Origin: an uncultured bacterium
GTDB taxonomy: Bacteria > Patescibacteriota > Minisyncoccia > Moranbacterales > GWC2-37-73
Direction: 5' to 3'
Assembly: GCA_903851135.1 (NCBI GenBank)
Contig: CAINNK010000014.1
Span: 1-37,573, forward strand
DNA: 37,573 bases
In this document: positions 15,731-22,994 of the stretch, in pieces
Position numbering within the stretch: the first letter of the stretch is position 1
Layout of the letters: each line of letters begins with the position of its first letter
Program-made: the position numbers and the translations under genes
Notes under the pieces: generated by a model
The model's input: the letters and a program-made list of their open reading frames with translations, nothing else
The model's database searches: none
What the model was told of the DNA's origin: nothing

Positions 15731-15961
15731 TTACCAACTCATTAACTTTTCAATTACAACATGTTTAATTTTCTTATCACATTCCAAACAAAAGAACCTT
15801 TTTGATTCAACGCTATCTGATCCATGGAATTCTTTATAATCGCCATCTTCAATATCCAACGAATAATAATGCATTTCTTTTTGTGCAACACCAACTTTTT
15901 CATTAACACATTTACAATGTGGACACACATATTCTTTTATTGTTTCTTCGGTATTTTTCAT
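15731..15961 (-). CDS. Small zinc-ribbon protein
   Basis: 76 residues. Two CxxC pairs, 'CPHCKC' (about 13-18) and 'CLEC' (about 58-61), frame a variable middle, giving a single zinc-ribbon-like fold. No catalytic motif. It starts 14 bases after the next gene upstream and ends 25 bases before the OLD-like gene, so it is probably in the same operon as a small accessory or DNA-binding protein. Family not recognised. Confidence 0.6.
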   Translation of the reverse strand: MKNTEETIKEYVCPHCKCVNEKVGVAQKEMHYYSLDIEDGDYKEFHGSDSVESKRFFCLECDKKIKHVVIEKLMSW

Positions 15962-15975
15962 ATTATTCTAAAATA

Positions 15976-16401
15976 CTAAATTTTATATTTCAAAGAATAT
16001 TCCTTAATCAAATCAAGGCAATCTTCATATGCATCAGCCTTACCTCCAATGAACTCATTGAGTCCAAATTCTTCGATATCCTCACTTTCCCATAGCTCCT
16101 CCTTCCATTCTTTGCGATAATCTTTAGCTAATTTTGAAATATATTTCTCCAGAGATTTACCTGTAATTTTTTCTATAAATCCCTTGGCCATCAAGTCCAC
16201 TGTTTCTTTATGTAAATTTTGAAGATTTTCTCTCAACTCAAAACTTTTCAATTTCTTATCAGTTGAAATAACTTTCCAGTCTTTTAGCTCAGTTTCAAAA
16301 TTTTTATATTCCCTGCAAATGACCGAAAATGGAAAATAGAAATCTTTATTTTTATTAAGATATTTTAAAATTTTAATTGCAAGTTTTCTACTTATTTTCA
16401 T
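15976..16401 (-). CDS. Hypothetical 141-residue helical protein in the defence-type island
   Basis: A charged, mainly helical protein with no cysteine pair, membrane segment or known motif that I can see. 'SRKLAIKILKYLNKN' at the start resembles a winged-helix first helix; 'SKLAKDYRKEWKEELWE' is amphipathic. It lies between the DpnI homologue (65 bases upstream) and the zinc-ribbon gene (14 bases downstream), all in one direction, so it is likely part of the same unit. Function unknown. Confidence 0.55.
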   Translation of the reverse strand: MKISRKLAIKILKYLNKNKDFYFPFSVICREYKNFETELKDWKVISTDKKLKSFELRENLQNLHKETVDLMAKGFIEKITGKSLEKYISKLAKDYRKEWKEELWESEDIEEFGLNEFIGGKADAYEDCLDLIKEYSLKYKI

Positions 16402-16465
16402 AAATTAATCAAGAATTTAATTTTTATTCCTGATCAATTTTTGATCAAATCCAAATTATTGTCAA

Positions 16466-17233
16466 CTACATAATTTTATACTTTCCTGGCTCAATAAATT
16501 CAATATATTTTTTATCTCTCAAAAACTGCAACTGCTGTCTTATTTTTGGTCTTATATTCTTATTTTCTGGATGAATCAATTGAAGCTCTTTTTCGAAAGC
16601 ATACATTTCCTGCAAAGAGAATTCCTTCTTATCCATTATATCAATGCAATTCATAATATCTAAAATCCAACCCTTGAGTTCTGGTTTTTTCATCTCTTTC
16701 AAAAAAGCAGTTTTTTGCCACTTTTCCAGAACCTCCCTTTTTAAAATTTCTTTATTATCTTCAATGTAAAAAATTTTCCCAGAATTCGGGATTTTTGAAA
16801 ATAGAATATATGAGCCAACCCAACCAGCCCTTTTGGCTGTTTCAGCCAAAGCTTTTCTTTTTTCAATGATTTCTGGAACAAAAAAATGCTTAGGTACAAC
16901 AAAAAAATTATGAACGGAATAATTATCAAGTAGATAGTGAAGAAAAAAGAAATTTGGCTTATTTTCAGATGACAGTCTTGTAATTATAGTCTTATATTCT
17001 GAGGAAATAACTTTTCCTTTAAACTCTTTTTGACTGGCTTTTTGTTCATAATTTTCTGAACATTTTTCACACAAAAAATCTGAGACTTTTTTATTGTTCT
17101 CTAAATTTTTTATATTATTACCACAGTTTGGACAAAAAATATTTTTCTCACTCCAAAATTCAGAAATAACTCTAATTTTTTGAGAATTATTTTTATAATT
17201 TATTGCCAATTTTTGATCCAAAAATAATTCCAT
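16466..17233 (-). CDS. dpnC: DpnI-like methyl-directed restriction endonuclease
   Basis: 255 residues from the ATG at 17233, matching the 254-residue DpnI and its 'MEL...' start; the longer frame to 17266 runs through a palindrome. The zinc site is C34/C37 and C55/C58 ('CPNCGNN', 'CEKC'). D52, E63 and K65 ('SDF', 'YEQKA') fit the PD-(D/E)xK catalytic set. 'NFFFLHY', 'RKALAETAKRAGWVG' and the C-terminal winged helix ('IRPKIRQQLQFLRDKKYIEF') align with DpnI. DpnI cuts G-m6A-TC only when adenine is methylated, so this enzyme would attack Dam-methylated incoming DNA, and the host should lack that mark. The symbol follows the pneumococcal gene. Confidence 0.92.
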   Translation of the reverse strand: MELFLDQKLAINYKNNSQKIRVISEFWSEKNIFCPNCGNNIKNLENNKKVSDFLCEKCSENYEQKASQKEFKGKVISSEYKTIITRLSSENKPNFFFLHYLLDNYSVHNFFVVPKHFFVPEIIEKRKALAETAKRAGWVGSYILFSKIPNSGKIFYIEDNKEILKREVLEKWQKTAFLKEMKKPELKGWILDIMNCIDIMDKKEFSLQEMYAFEKELQLIHPENKNIRPKIRQQLQFLRDKKYIEFIEPGKYKIM

Positions 17234-17243
17234 AAAACCGTTT

Positions 17244-17264
17244 TTACGTAACCTGCTACGTAAC
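17244..17264. promoter_or_regulatory. Palindrome just upstream of the DpnI-like gene
   Basis: TTACGTA (17244-17250) and TACGTAA (17257-17263) flank ACCTGC; the right half, GCTACGTAAC, is identical to half of the 34-bp palindrome at 11287-11320. It ends about 11 bases before the DpnI ATG, so a bound regulator would block transcription or translation start. Confidence 0.5.
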
Positions 17265-17368
17265 AAAGATAATTAACCCACATCCCCATCCTACTCCCAT
17301 TTTTGCTGTTTGGAAAGGGAGGAAGTTGTAAAGTTTATAACGTTACAAAATAAAAAGGCAAGGCCTGG

Positions 17369-17391
17369 ATTCCCGATCTGCTGTCGGGAAT
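17369..17391. repeat. REP-like hairpin ATTCCCGA-(7)-TCGGGAAT
   Basis: A perfect 8-bp stem with a 7-base loop, in the common 'ggattcccga...tcgggaatgaca' form of dispersed bacterial repeats. A diverged copy (ATTCCGA...TCGGGAA) forms the end of the XRE gene at 32131-32155. It lies at the edge of the island. Confidence 0.65.
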
Positions 17392-17418
17392 GACAACTAC
17401 AGGATGCAAGGAACTATT

Positions 17419-17679
17419 TCAATTTGTTGCCCAAATGCGAAACTGGGTTGCCTGTTTTGAATTGACCCGATAACCAACAGATAAAATCATATCCAAATTA
17501 AAGTATTCTATATCACGAATAATCTCTCTCTTACCCTCTTTTTGAACTGTTGCAATTTTTGCAACAGTTGACATCTCTTTTAATTCACCAGATTCAAATA
17601 CGTTTTTAATATGCCTAATTAAAAAATCGTCAAAAAACTCCGGCGCAGAGGCTGGAGTTTTTGGCAGATAAATTTTCAA
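17419..17679 (-). pseudogene. RhuM-family fragment
   Basis: Eighty-six codons from a TTG. From residue 14 the frame reads 'EFFDDFLIRHIKNVFESGEL', then 'FNLDMILSVGYRVNSKQATQFRIWATN'. 'RHI.N.F..GEL' and 'NLD.I.SVGYRV.S..ATQFR.WAT' are hallmarks of RhuM (virulence-related) proteins, which are normally over 300 residues. Both the N-terminal HTH-like part and everything after 'WAT' are missing, so this is an internal scrap. It marks the edge of the AT-rich island beside a REP-like hairpin. Confidence 0.65.
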
Positions 17680-17685
17680 GAAATT

Positions 17686-18228
17686 TTAAAACGCATCAAA
17701 ATTCACTGACCCATCTGAAGCAATTCCGTTGCAGACTCCGCGAAGGCCAACCAGGTTATTGCTTACCACGAGTCGGCTTTTTATCGAGGCAGCATCAGGC
17801 GAAGCTGGTCTGACGGTGATGTGAACCGGAAAAACTGGTTGACCCAGAACGGCTCCCTTGGCATATGTTCCGCCAGTTGGAATTGTTTCTGAAATTGAAA
17901 AACGCCAATAAAGCACCTTGCCTGCCAAAGAATTTCCCTTGCTGCAAGCTTGCCAATCGGCTCTCATTTGACTATTTGCCAAGTCGTTAGTTGCACTGGC
18001 GGCAGCATTTTGTTGGGCTGCAACGTCAGCTGCTTGCACGGGGCTAAGGTGATTGACGGTTTCCGGTTGTGTGGTTGCGGTTGCAACTGTTTTTGCCGTT
18101 GTGGCAGTGGCACTTTTCTGGGTTGGTTGAGCAATCGGCGTTTTCTTTTTGGAAAACAACAAAAACGCACCCGAAAGAAGGCCCAGAAAAATCAGCACAC
18201 CCAAAACCACTTTTAATGCAGTATTCAT
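17686..18228 (-). CDS. Membrane-anchored hypothetical protein
   Basis: 180 residues from the ATG at 18228 ('MNTALKVVLGVLIFLGLLSG'); the frame runs 14 codons further, but a start there would overlap the hibernation-factor gene. One N-terminal membrane helix (about 5-25) is followed by a Thr/Ala/Gln-rich linker (about 30-90) and a compact C-terminal part with two cysteines ('WQACSKGNS', 'LRGVCNG'). It is probably exported and tethered outside the membrane. No family recognised. It follows the hibernation-factor gene by 22 bases. Confidence 0.7.
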   Translation of the reverse strand: MNTALKVVLGVLIFLGLLSGAFLLFSKKKTPIAQPTQKSATATTAKTVATATTQPETVNHLSPVQAADVAAQQNAAASATNDLANSQMRADWQACSKGNSLAGKVLYWRFSISETIPTGGTYAKGAVLGQPVFPVHITVRPASPDAASIKSRLVVSNNLVGLRGVCNGIASDGSVNFDAF

Positions 18229-18250
18229 TTTTTTTGTTTTTTTGCAAAGA

Positions 18251-18616
18251 TTAAAATCTGGCTGCTTCATCCACTACCAATTTTTTCTTGAGCGAAACAG
18301 CGCCACGTTTTCGAATGGTGCGCACTTTGTCTTTCTGATGAATGATTTGGTCTTCCAACTCATCAACACTCAAATCAATTGAAGCTTCAATGCTTTCTGT
18401 GATGTTTTCACTGCGAAAAAGATTGCGCGGCGTCCTGATCATCACTTCCACGCGGAATTTGCCTTTTTTGTCCAAATCAACTTCAACTTCAGTGTGCGTA
18501 ACCTCTTCCATGAATTTTTTGTCCAAGCTGGTCAAACGCTTCTCAATGTAGTCGCGAGTTTTTTGATCCACCTCAATTCCCTTAAACAAAAATCTCAGAT
18601 TTTCTGTAGTACTCAT
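18251..18616 (-). CDS. hpf: Ribosome hibernation promoting factor (short HPF/RaiA family)
   Basis: 121 residues. 'FKGIEVDQKTRDYIEKRLTSLDKKF' and 'VEVDLDKKGKFRVEVMIRTPRNLFRSEN', then 'SIEASIDLSVDELEDQIIHQKDK', reproduce the beta-alpha-beta-beta-beta-alpha domain that sits in the ribosomal mRNA channel and stops translation in resting cells. It lacks the C-terminal dimerisation domain of long HPF. It lies 79 bases downstream of murB in the same direction. Confidence 0.9.
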   Translation of the reverse strand: MSTTENLRFLFKGIEVDQKTRDYIEKRLTSLDKKFMEEVTHTEVEVDLDKKGKFRVEVMIRTPRNLFRSENITESIEASIDLSVDELEDQIIHQKDKVRTIRKRGAVSLKKKLVVDEAARF

Positions 18617-18695
18617 ATTTTTTTGCTTAATAAATTATAAATCTCAATTCATTGAAAAAAATTTAGTTCTTCAATGATTGTAAAATTCCATAAAA

Positions 18696-19625
18696 TTAAA
18701 ATCCCAAGTAATTCACTTCTTCAACCAATTGGATGCCGAATTGATCGCGCACTTGTTGCTTGACGTAGCTTACCAGCATTATAACATTTTCTGCGGTGCC
18801 TTGACCAGTGTTGATAATATAGTTGGTGTGGTTTTCACTCACTTGAGCGCCACCAATTGTTTTTCCTCGCAGGCCCGCTTTTTCAATGATCCAACCGGCC
18901 GGCACCACCTTGTTGCGAGCTGGCACACCCTTCTCTTGCTCGAATTCTTTGAGCAAATTTTCATCTTCAATTTTTGGATTCATGAAATATGACCCAGCGC
19001 TTTTGGCGCCTTGCAAACCTTTTTTGGTTCGACCCATCACCGTTTCCATAACTTTGGCTTTGCAAACGGCAATGTCCGCCGGAGTCAATTTTAAAGTGGC
19101 GGAAAGCACAATCAAATTTTTGTTTTTCTTGAAGACACTGGAGCGATAGGAAAAATCACATTGGTCTTTCTTGAATTTCACAATTTCCAAAGTGTTGGCA
19201 TCAAGCGCTGTCACCTCATCGATATGATTGCCAATTTCAGTGCCAAAAGCTCCCGCGTTGCCGCGCACGGCGCCACCAAAAGTCCCTGGCACACCAGCCA
19301 AAGCTTCAATGTCGGCAAAGCCATTTTCCGCCGAAAAATTAACCACCTTGATCAAAGGCGTGCCGGCAGTAATATCCACCAAACCATCAGTCACTTGTGC
19401 CTGGCTGATTTTCATGCGAATAATCAGACCCTCATAACCATTGTCACTAATCAGCAAATTTGTGCCGCCGGCCATGACATAGAAATCAACTTTTTTTTCT
19501 TTGGCAAAAGTCAGCGCTTCTTTCAATTCTTCAACTGTTTTCACATCTACAAAATATTTCGCCTCTCCGCCCAAACGGAAGGAAGTCATTGGAGCCAAGG
19601 GCACATTTTCTTTAATATCTAACAT
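18696..19625 (-). CDS. murB: UDP-N-acetylenolpyruvoylglucosamine reductase MurB
   Basis: 309 residues, full length. FAD-binding signature 'AGGTNLLIS' (52-60), 'LAGVPGTFGGAVRGNAGAFG', 'SYRSSVFK', and the 'KSAGSYFMNP' segment with the catalytic serine of type II (Bacillus-like) MurB. The C-terminal 'HTNYIINTGQGTAENV' is also typical. It reduces the enolpyruvyl group to lactyl with NADPH in the cytoplasmic synthesis of UDP-MurNAc. It lies far from murC and murG, so the peptidoglycan genes are scattered. Confidence 0.95.
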   Translation of the reverse strand: MLDIKENVPLAPMTSFRLGGEAKYFVDVKTVEELKEALTFAKEKKVDFYVMAGGTNLLISDNGYEGLIIRMKISQAQVTDGLVDITAGTPLIKVVNFSAENGFADIEALAGVPGTFGGAVRGNAGAFGTEIGNHIDEVTALDANTLEIVKFKKDQCDFSYRSSVFKKNKNLIVLSATLKLTPADIAVCKAKVMETVMGRTKKGLQGAKSAGSYFMNPKIEDENLLKEFEQEKGVPARNKVVPAGWIIEKAGLRGKTIGGAQVSENHTNYIINTGQGTAENVIMLVSYVKQQVRDQFGIQLVEEVNYLGF

Positions 19626-19713
19626 ATTTTAACTGATTCTAGATTCTAGATTTTAGATTCTAGAATTGGAATTTTATATTTTTAAAATTAATTATTAAAC
19701 AGTTAGCTACTAG
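19626..19713. repeat. Intergenic short repeats between the ATPase and murB
   Basis: It contains GATTCTAGATTCTAGATTTTAGATTCTAGAA-like tandem and palindromic units (about 19635-19665). Then comes the start of a 'gttactggttactgatta' block that runs into the ATPase 3' end. A related 'tagattctagatttttgattc' follows the folC stop at 33979. Confidence 0.55.
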
Positions 19714-22455
19714 TTACTGGTTACTGATTACTTTCTTTTTTGCCTCTGACTTGCGAGCTTCTTCAAAGATAAAGACTGCTAGGGTTGTAGCTAAAACAAC
19801 CATCCAATCTTGCCAGCCAATTGGCAACATATGCAAATATTCTCTTAGCAATGGCACATACATCAAAGAAAGCAATATGAAAACCGAAATTACTATCGCG
19901 CCCAAGGCGTAAAGATTTTTGAAAAATCCAATGGCAAAAACTGACAATTTTTCACTGCGAGCTTGCATCAGATTCGCCATTTGGGTCATTGAAAGCACAG
20001 CGTAGGCCGCTGTGGTCGATTTCATGTATAGTACGCTAGCAAAGTCAATTTTATTGCCAAAATCCCAACCGCCTCTTTTCATGGACAAAACAAAAGCAAT
20101 CACGGCGCCAACCGCCATCAGAAGTCCCACTCGAATGAGCCTGAAAATGCCTTCTTTATCAATAACTTTCTCTTTGGATTTGAAGGGTTTGCGCTGCATA
20201 ATGTCCGGTTCAGAAGGCTCCAAACTAAGCGAAAAGGATGGAAAAATGTCCGTACCCAAATCAATCGCCAAAATTTGAACCGCCGCAATTGGGGCCGGAA
20301 GTCCAAGCAACACCCCAAGCACTACCGTGAAAAATTCGCTGACATTGGAAGTAAAGACATAGTAGACAAATTTTCTCAAATTTTGATAGATTGTTCTGCC
20401 TTCCTTGATTGCTTGGACAATTGAAGCGAAATCATCATTAAGCAAAATCATGTCCGAAGCATTTTTGGCCACATCCGTGCCAATTTTGCCCATCGCAATT
20501 CCAATGTCCGCCCGCTTGAGAGCTGGCGCATCATTGACGCCATCACCAGTCATAGCAATCACATAGCCACTCTTTTTGAGCGCGGTGGCAATTCGCAATT
20601 TTTGCTCAGGAGCAATGCGGGCAAAGGCCAATTCTTTTTCTTTAATTTTGGCAATCAATTCTTTGTCTGAAAGCGTATCAAGGGTTTTACCATTAATCAC
20701 TTCTCCTTCTGGCGATTTGAGCAAGCCCACTTTTCGAGCAATTGCCCTGGCTGTGATTTCATAGTCACCTGTAATCATAATTACTTTAATGCCGCTTTGA
20801 GTACACTGAGTAATGGCTTTTTGCACATCCAGTCTCGGTGGATCAATCATCCCCATTGTGCCAACCCAAATCAAATCTTTTTCTGCTTCAGCGCTGTATT
20901 GCTCTTTGGAGATTGCTGAAAGATCGCGTGTAGCAAAAGCCAGCACGCGCAGAGCTTGCTCAGACATAGCGTTAAAACTATTTCGGGCTCTTTCTTTGTC
21001 CTCCTGGGTGAATGGCAAAAGTTTGCCGCCAATTTGTTTTTGCGTGCACAAATCAATCAGCACATCCGGCGAACCTTTCACAAAAGATGTGATAGTGGAA
21101 TTTTTTTTATCTTTAAAAATCACACTCATGCGCATTCTTTCTGAAGAAAAAGGATTTTCATCAATCTTTTCTTGATCCTTGTGGAAAAAAGCCAAGTCAT
21201 TTTCGAATTTTTTTGCCACGACCAAAAGCGCACCCTCAGTTGGATCGCCGGCGATGGCGCACATGCCGTTTTTTTCACTAACATCTGCATCATTGCAAAG
21301 CACCCCGATTTGCAACAATTTTTGCAGTTGCAAATTTCCAGCGGGATTGATTTTGCGTCCAAACAAAGAGAAACTGCCCTTGATGGAATAGCCTTCCCCG
21401 TCAACCGTCAGTTCTTCATCGCCACACAAAATATTAGTCACCATTAATTCATTGCGCGTGATAGTGCCAGTTTTGTCAGTGCAAATAATGTCCACCGAAG
21501 CCAAAGTTTCCACAGAGTTTAATTTTTTGGCCAACACATTTCGCTTCAGCAGTCGTTTCATGCCCAAAGAAAGCGCCACAGAAATTGCTGCCGGCAAACC
21601 CTCCGGCACCACCGACACCGACAACGCCAAGGCAAACAAAAAGTTGTCATAAAGGGAAGTTTTGGAATAAAAACCGGCAATCATCACCAAAGTTCCAATC
21701 GAAACTGCCGCGATGGTGACGTCTCGACCAAGCACGCGCATTTGTTTTTGCAGGGGCGTGTCTTCTTCTTTGACTTCCGCCACTAAATTAGCAATATTGC
21801 CAAGTTGAGTTTGCATGCCAGTCTGCGCCACCACCGCCACCGCTGTGCCACGAGTGAGCGTTGTGCCCATAAAAACCATATTATCAATATCCACCAAATT
21901 CAAATTTTCTTCCGAAATTAGTGTGGTCGTTTTTTTGCCAGCCTTCGATTCGCCAGTGAAAATGAACTCATTGGCATACACGCCGTAGCTTTCCAGTAAA
22001 TAGGCATCGGCGGCCACCGTGTCACCCGAAGCAATATAGATAATGTCCCCTGGTACTAAAAATTTAGCGTCTATTTCTTGCCGCTGGCCATCGCGCAAAA
22101 CCACTGCCTTGTCACTAGCCAGCTGACGAATGTTTTCCAAAGTTTTTTCGGCTTTATATTCTTGAAAAAATCCAATCAAGGCATTGATGCCGACAATCAG
22201 CAAAATGATGGTCGTGTCGCGATATTCATGAAAAAGAAAGGACAAAAAACCTGCCACCAACAAAATCCAAACGAGGGCGTCATTGAATTGATTGAAAAGC
22301 AGTGAAAACCAACTCCAATTTTGTTTTTTTTGGACTTCGTTAAATCCGGCTTTCTTGAGCCTTGCCCGCGCCTGCTCGGTTGTCAAGCCAGCAATTGAGG
22401 ACTCGAATTTTTCTAAAACTTCTTCTTTGGTTAGATTGTATGTTTGTTTTGGCAT
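19714..22455 (-). CDS. Class II P-type cation-transporting ATPase
   Basis: 913 residues. TGES (167-170) is the dephosphorylation motif, D327 in 'CTDKTGT' the phosphorylated aspartate, and 'VPEGLP' (283-288) the ion-site helix M4. 'MTGDGVNDAPALKRADIGIAMG' is the hinge; about ten membrane helices are visible. The M6 sequence 'AIDLGTDIFPSFSLSLEPSEPDIMQRKP' is closer to the 'DLGTD' of Na+/K+- and H+/K+-type pumps than to the 'NLVTD' of calcium pumps, whereas M4 is PEGLP as in calcium pumps. The ion is therefore unclear. The final codons 'VISNQ' and stop fall inside a dispersed repeat that also occurs in folC. Confidence 0.9.
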   Translation of the reverse strand: MPKQTYNLTKEEVLEKFESSIAGLTTEQARARLKKAGFNEVQKKQNWSWFSLLFNQFNDALVWILLVAGFLSFLFHEYRDTTIILLIVGINALIGFFQEYKAEKTLENIRQLASDKAVVLRDGQRQEIDAKFLVPGDIIYIASGDTVAADAYLLESYGVYANEFIFTGESKAGKKTTTLISEENLNLVDIDNMVFMGTTLTRGTAVAVVAQTGMQTQLGNIANLVAEVKEEDTPLQKQMRVLGRDVTIAAVSIGTLVMIAGFYSKTSLYDNFLFALALSVSVVPEGLPAAISVALSLGMKRLLKRNVLAKKLNSVETLASVDIICTDKTGTITRNELMVTNILCGDEELTVDGEGYSIKGSFSLFGRKINPAGNLQLQKLLQIGVLCNDADVSEKNGMCAIAGDPTEGALLVVAKKFENDLAFFHKDQEKIDENPFSSERMRMSVIFKDKKNSTITSFVKGSPDVLIDLCTQKQIGGKLLPFTQEDKERARNSFNAMSEQALRVLAFATRDLSAISKEQYSAEAEKDLIWVGTMGMIDPPRLDVQKAITQCTQSGIKVIMITGDYEITARAIARKVGLLKSPEGEVINGKTLDTLSDKELIAKIKEKELAFARIAPEQKLRIATALKKSGYVIAMTGDGVNDAPALKRADIGIAMGKIGTDVAKNASDMILLNDDFASIVQAIKEGRTIYQNLRKFVYYVFTSNVSEFFTVVLGVLLGLPAPIAAVQILAIDLGTDIFPSFSLSLEPSEPDIMQRKPFKSKEKVIDKEGIFRLIRVGLLMAVGAVIAFVLSMKRGGWDFGNKIDFASVLYMKSTTAAYAVLSMTQMANLMQARSEKLSVFAIGFFKNLYALGAIVISVFILLSLMYVPLLREYLHMLPIGWQDWMVVLATTLAVFIFEEARKSEAKKKVISNQ

Positions 22456-22500
22456 TTGAAAATTAAAAAAGTTTTGTTAACAATATTTAAGGTCTTTAAT

Positions 22501-22848
22501 TTACACTGCAGGATTTTGGGGATCACTTTTCTCTCTCTTTACTCTTATTTGCGCATTCCTTTTTGCGAGTCCTTCAATTTTAGCTACGGCCTCCATCCCA
22601 ATTAAGTTTCTATATTTTTCTCGGTAAGTTTCAAGATCTGACAACACATCACTTTCTCCCAGCAGAACATTTTCAGCCGCTTCTTCTGTATAATTCGGAT
22701 CACTTTTAATAATTTTATGCAGGCCAATCAGCAAGCCATATACATAATCATAATAACTACGCTCATCCGCACTAAGCTCACCTAGTTTCTTGTCATTTTC
22801 ATTCTTCATTGAAGAAGCAAGATTTTTTTCAAAGTTTCCAAATGGCAT
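22501..22848 (-). CDS. Hypothetical 115-residue helical protein
   Basis: Charged and mostly helical ('ADERSYYDYVYGLLIGLHKIIK', 'YREKYRNLIGMEAVAKIEGLAKRN'), with a basic tail. No known motif, signal peptide or membrane helix. It is the first gene before the divergent HD gene, and its start (ATG 22848) faces that gene across 146 AT-rich bases that must carry both promoters. Unrecognised. Confidence 0.55.
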   Translation of the reverse strand: MPFGNFEKNLASSMKNENDKKLGELSADERSYYDYVYGLLIGLHKIIKSDPNYTEEAAENVLLGESDVLSDLETYREKYRNLIGMEAVAKIEGLAKRNAQIRVKREKSDPQNPAV

Positions 22849-22994
22849 AGGTTTTTTTGTTAAAAATATATTCCAATAATAACAACAAACGATTTAATTA
22901 TAGCATAATTTAATAAACCGGATAAGCTTTACAAGGACCAGATTTCGAGTTAAGCTATTTTAAAAGTTCTTTAATAAAGCAAACCTATACCGCC

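Noticed and set aside
17234-17266. 11-residue N-terminal extension of the DpnI-like protein
   Set aside because: It runs through the palindrome; DpnI itself begins at the internal MEL start.
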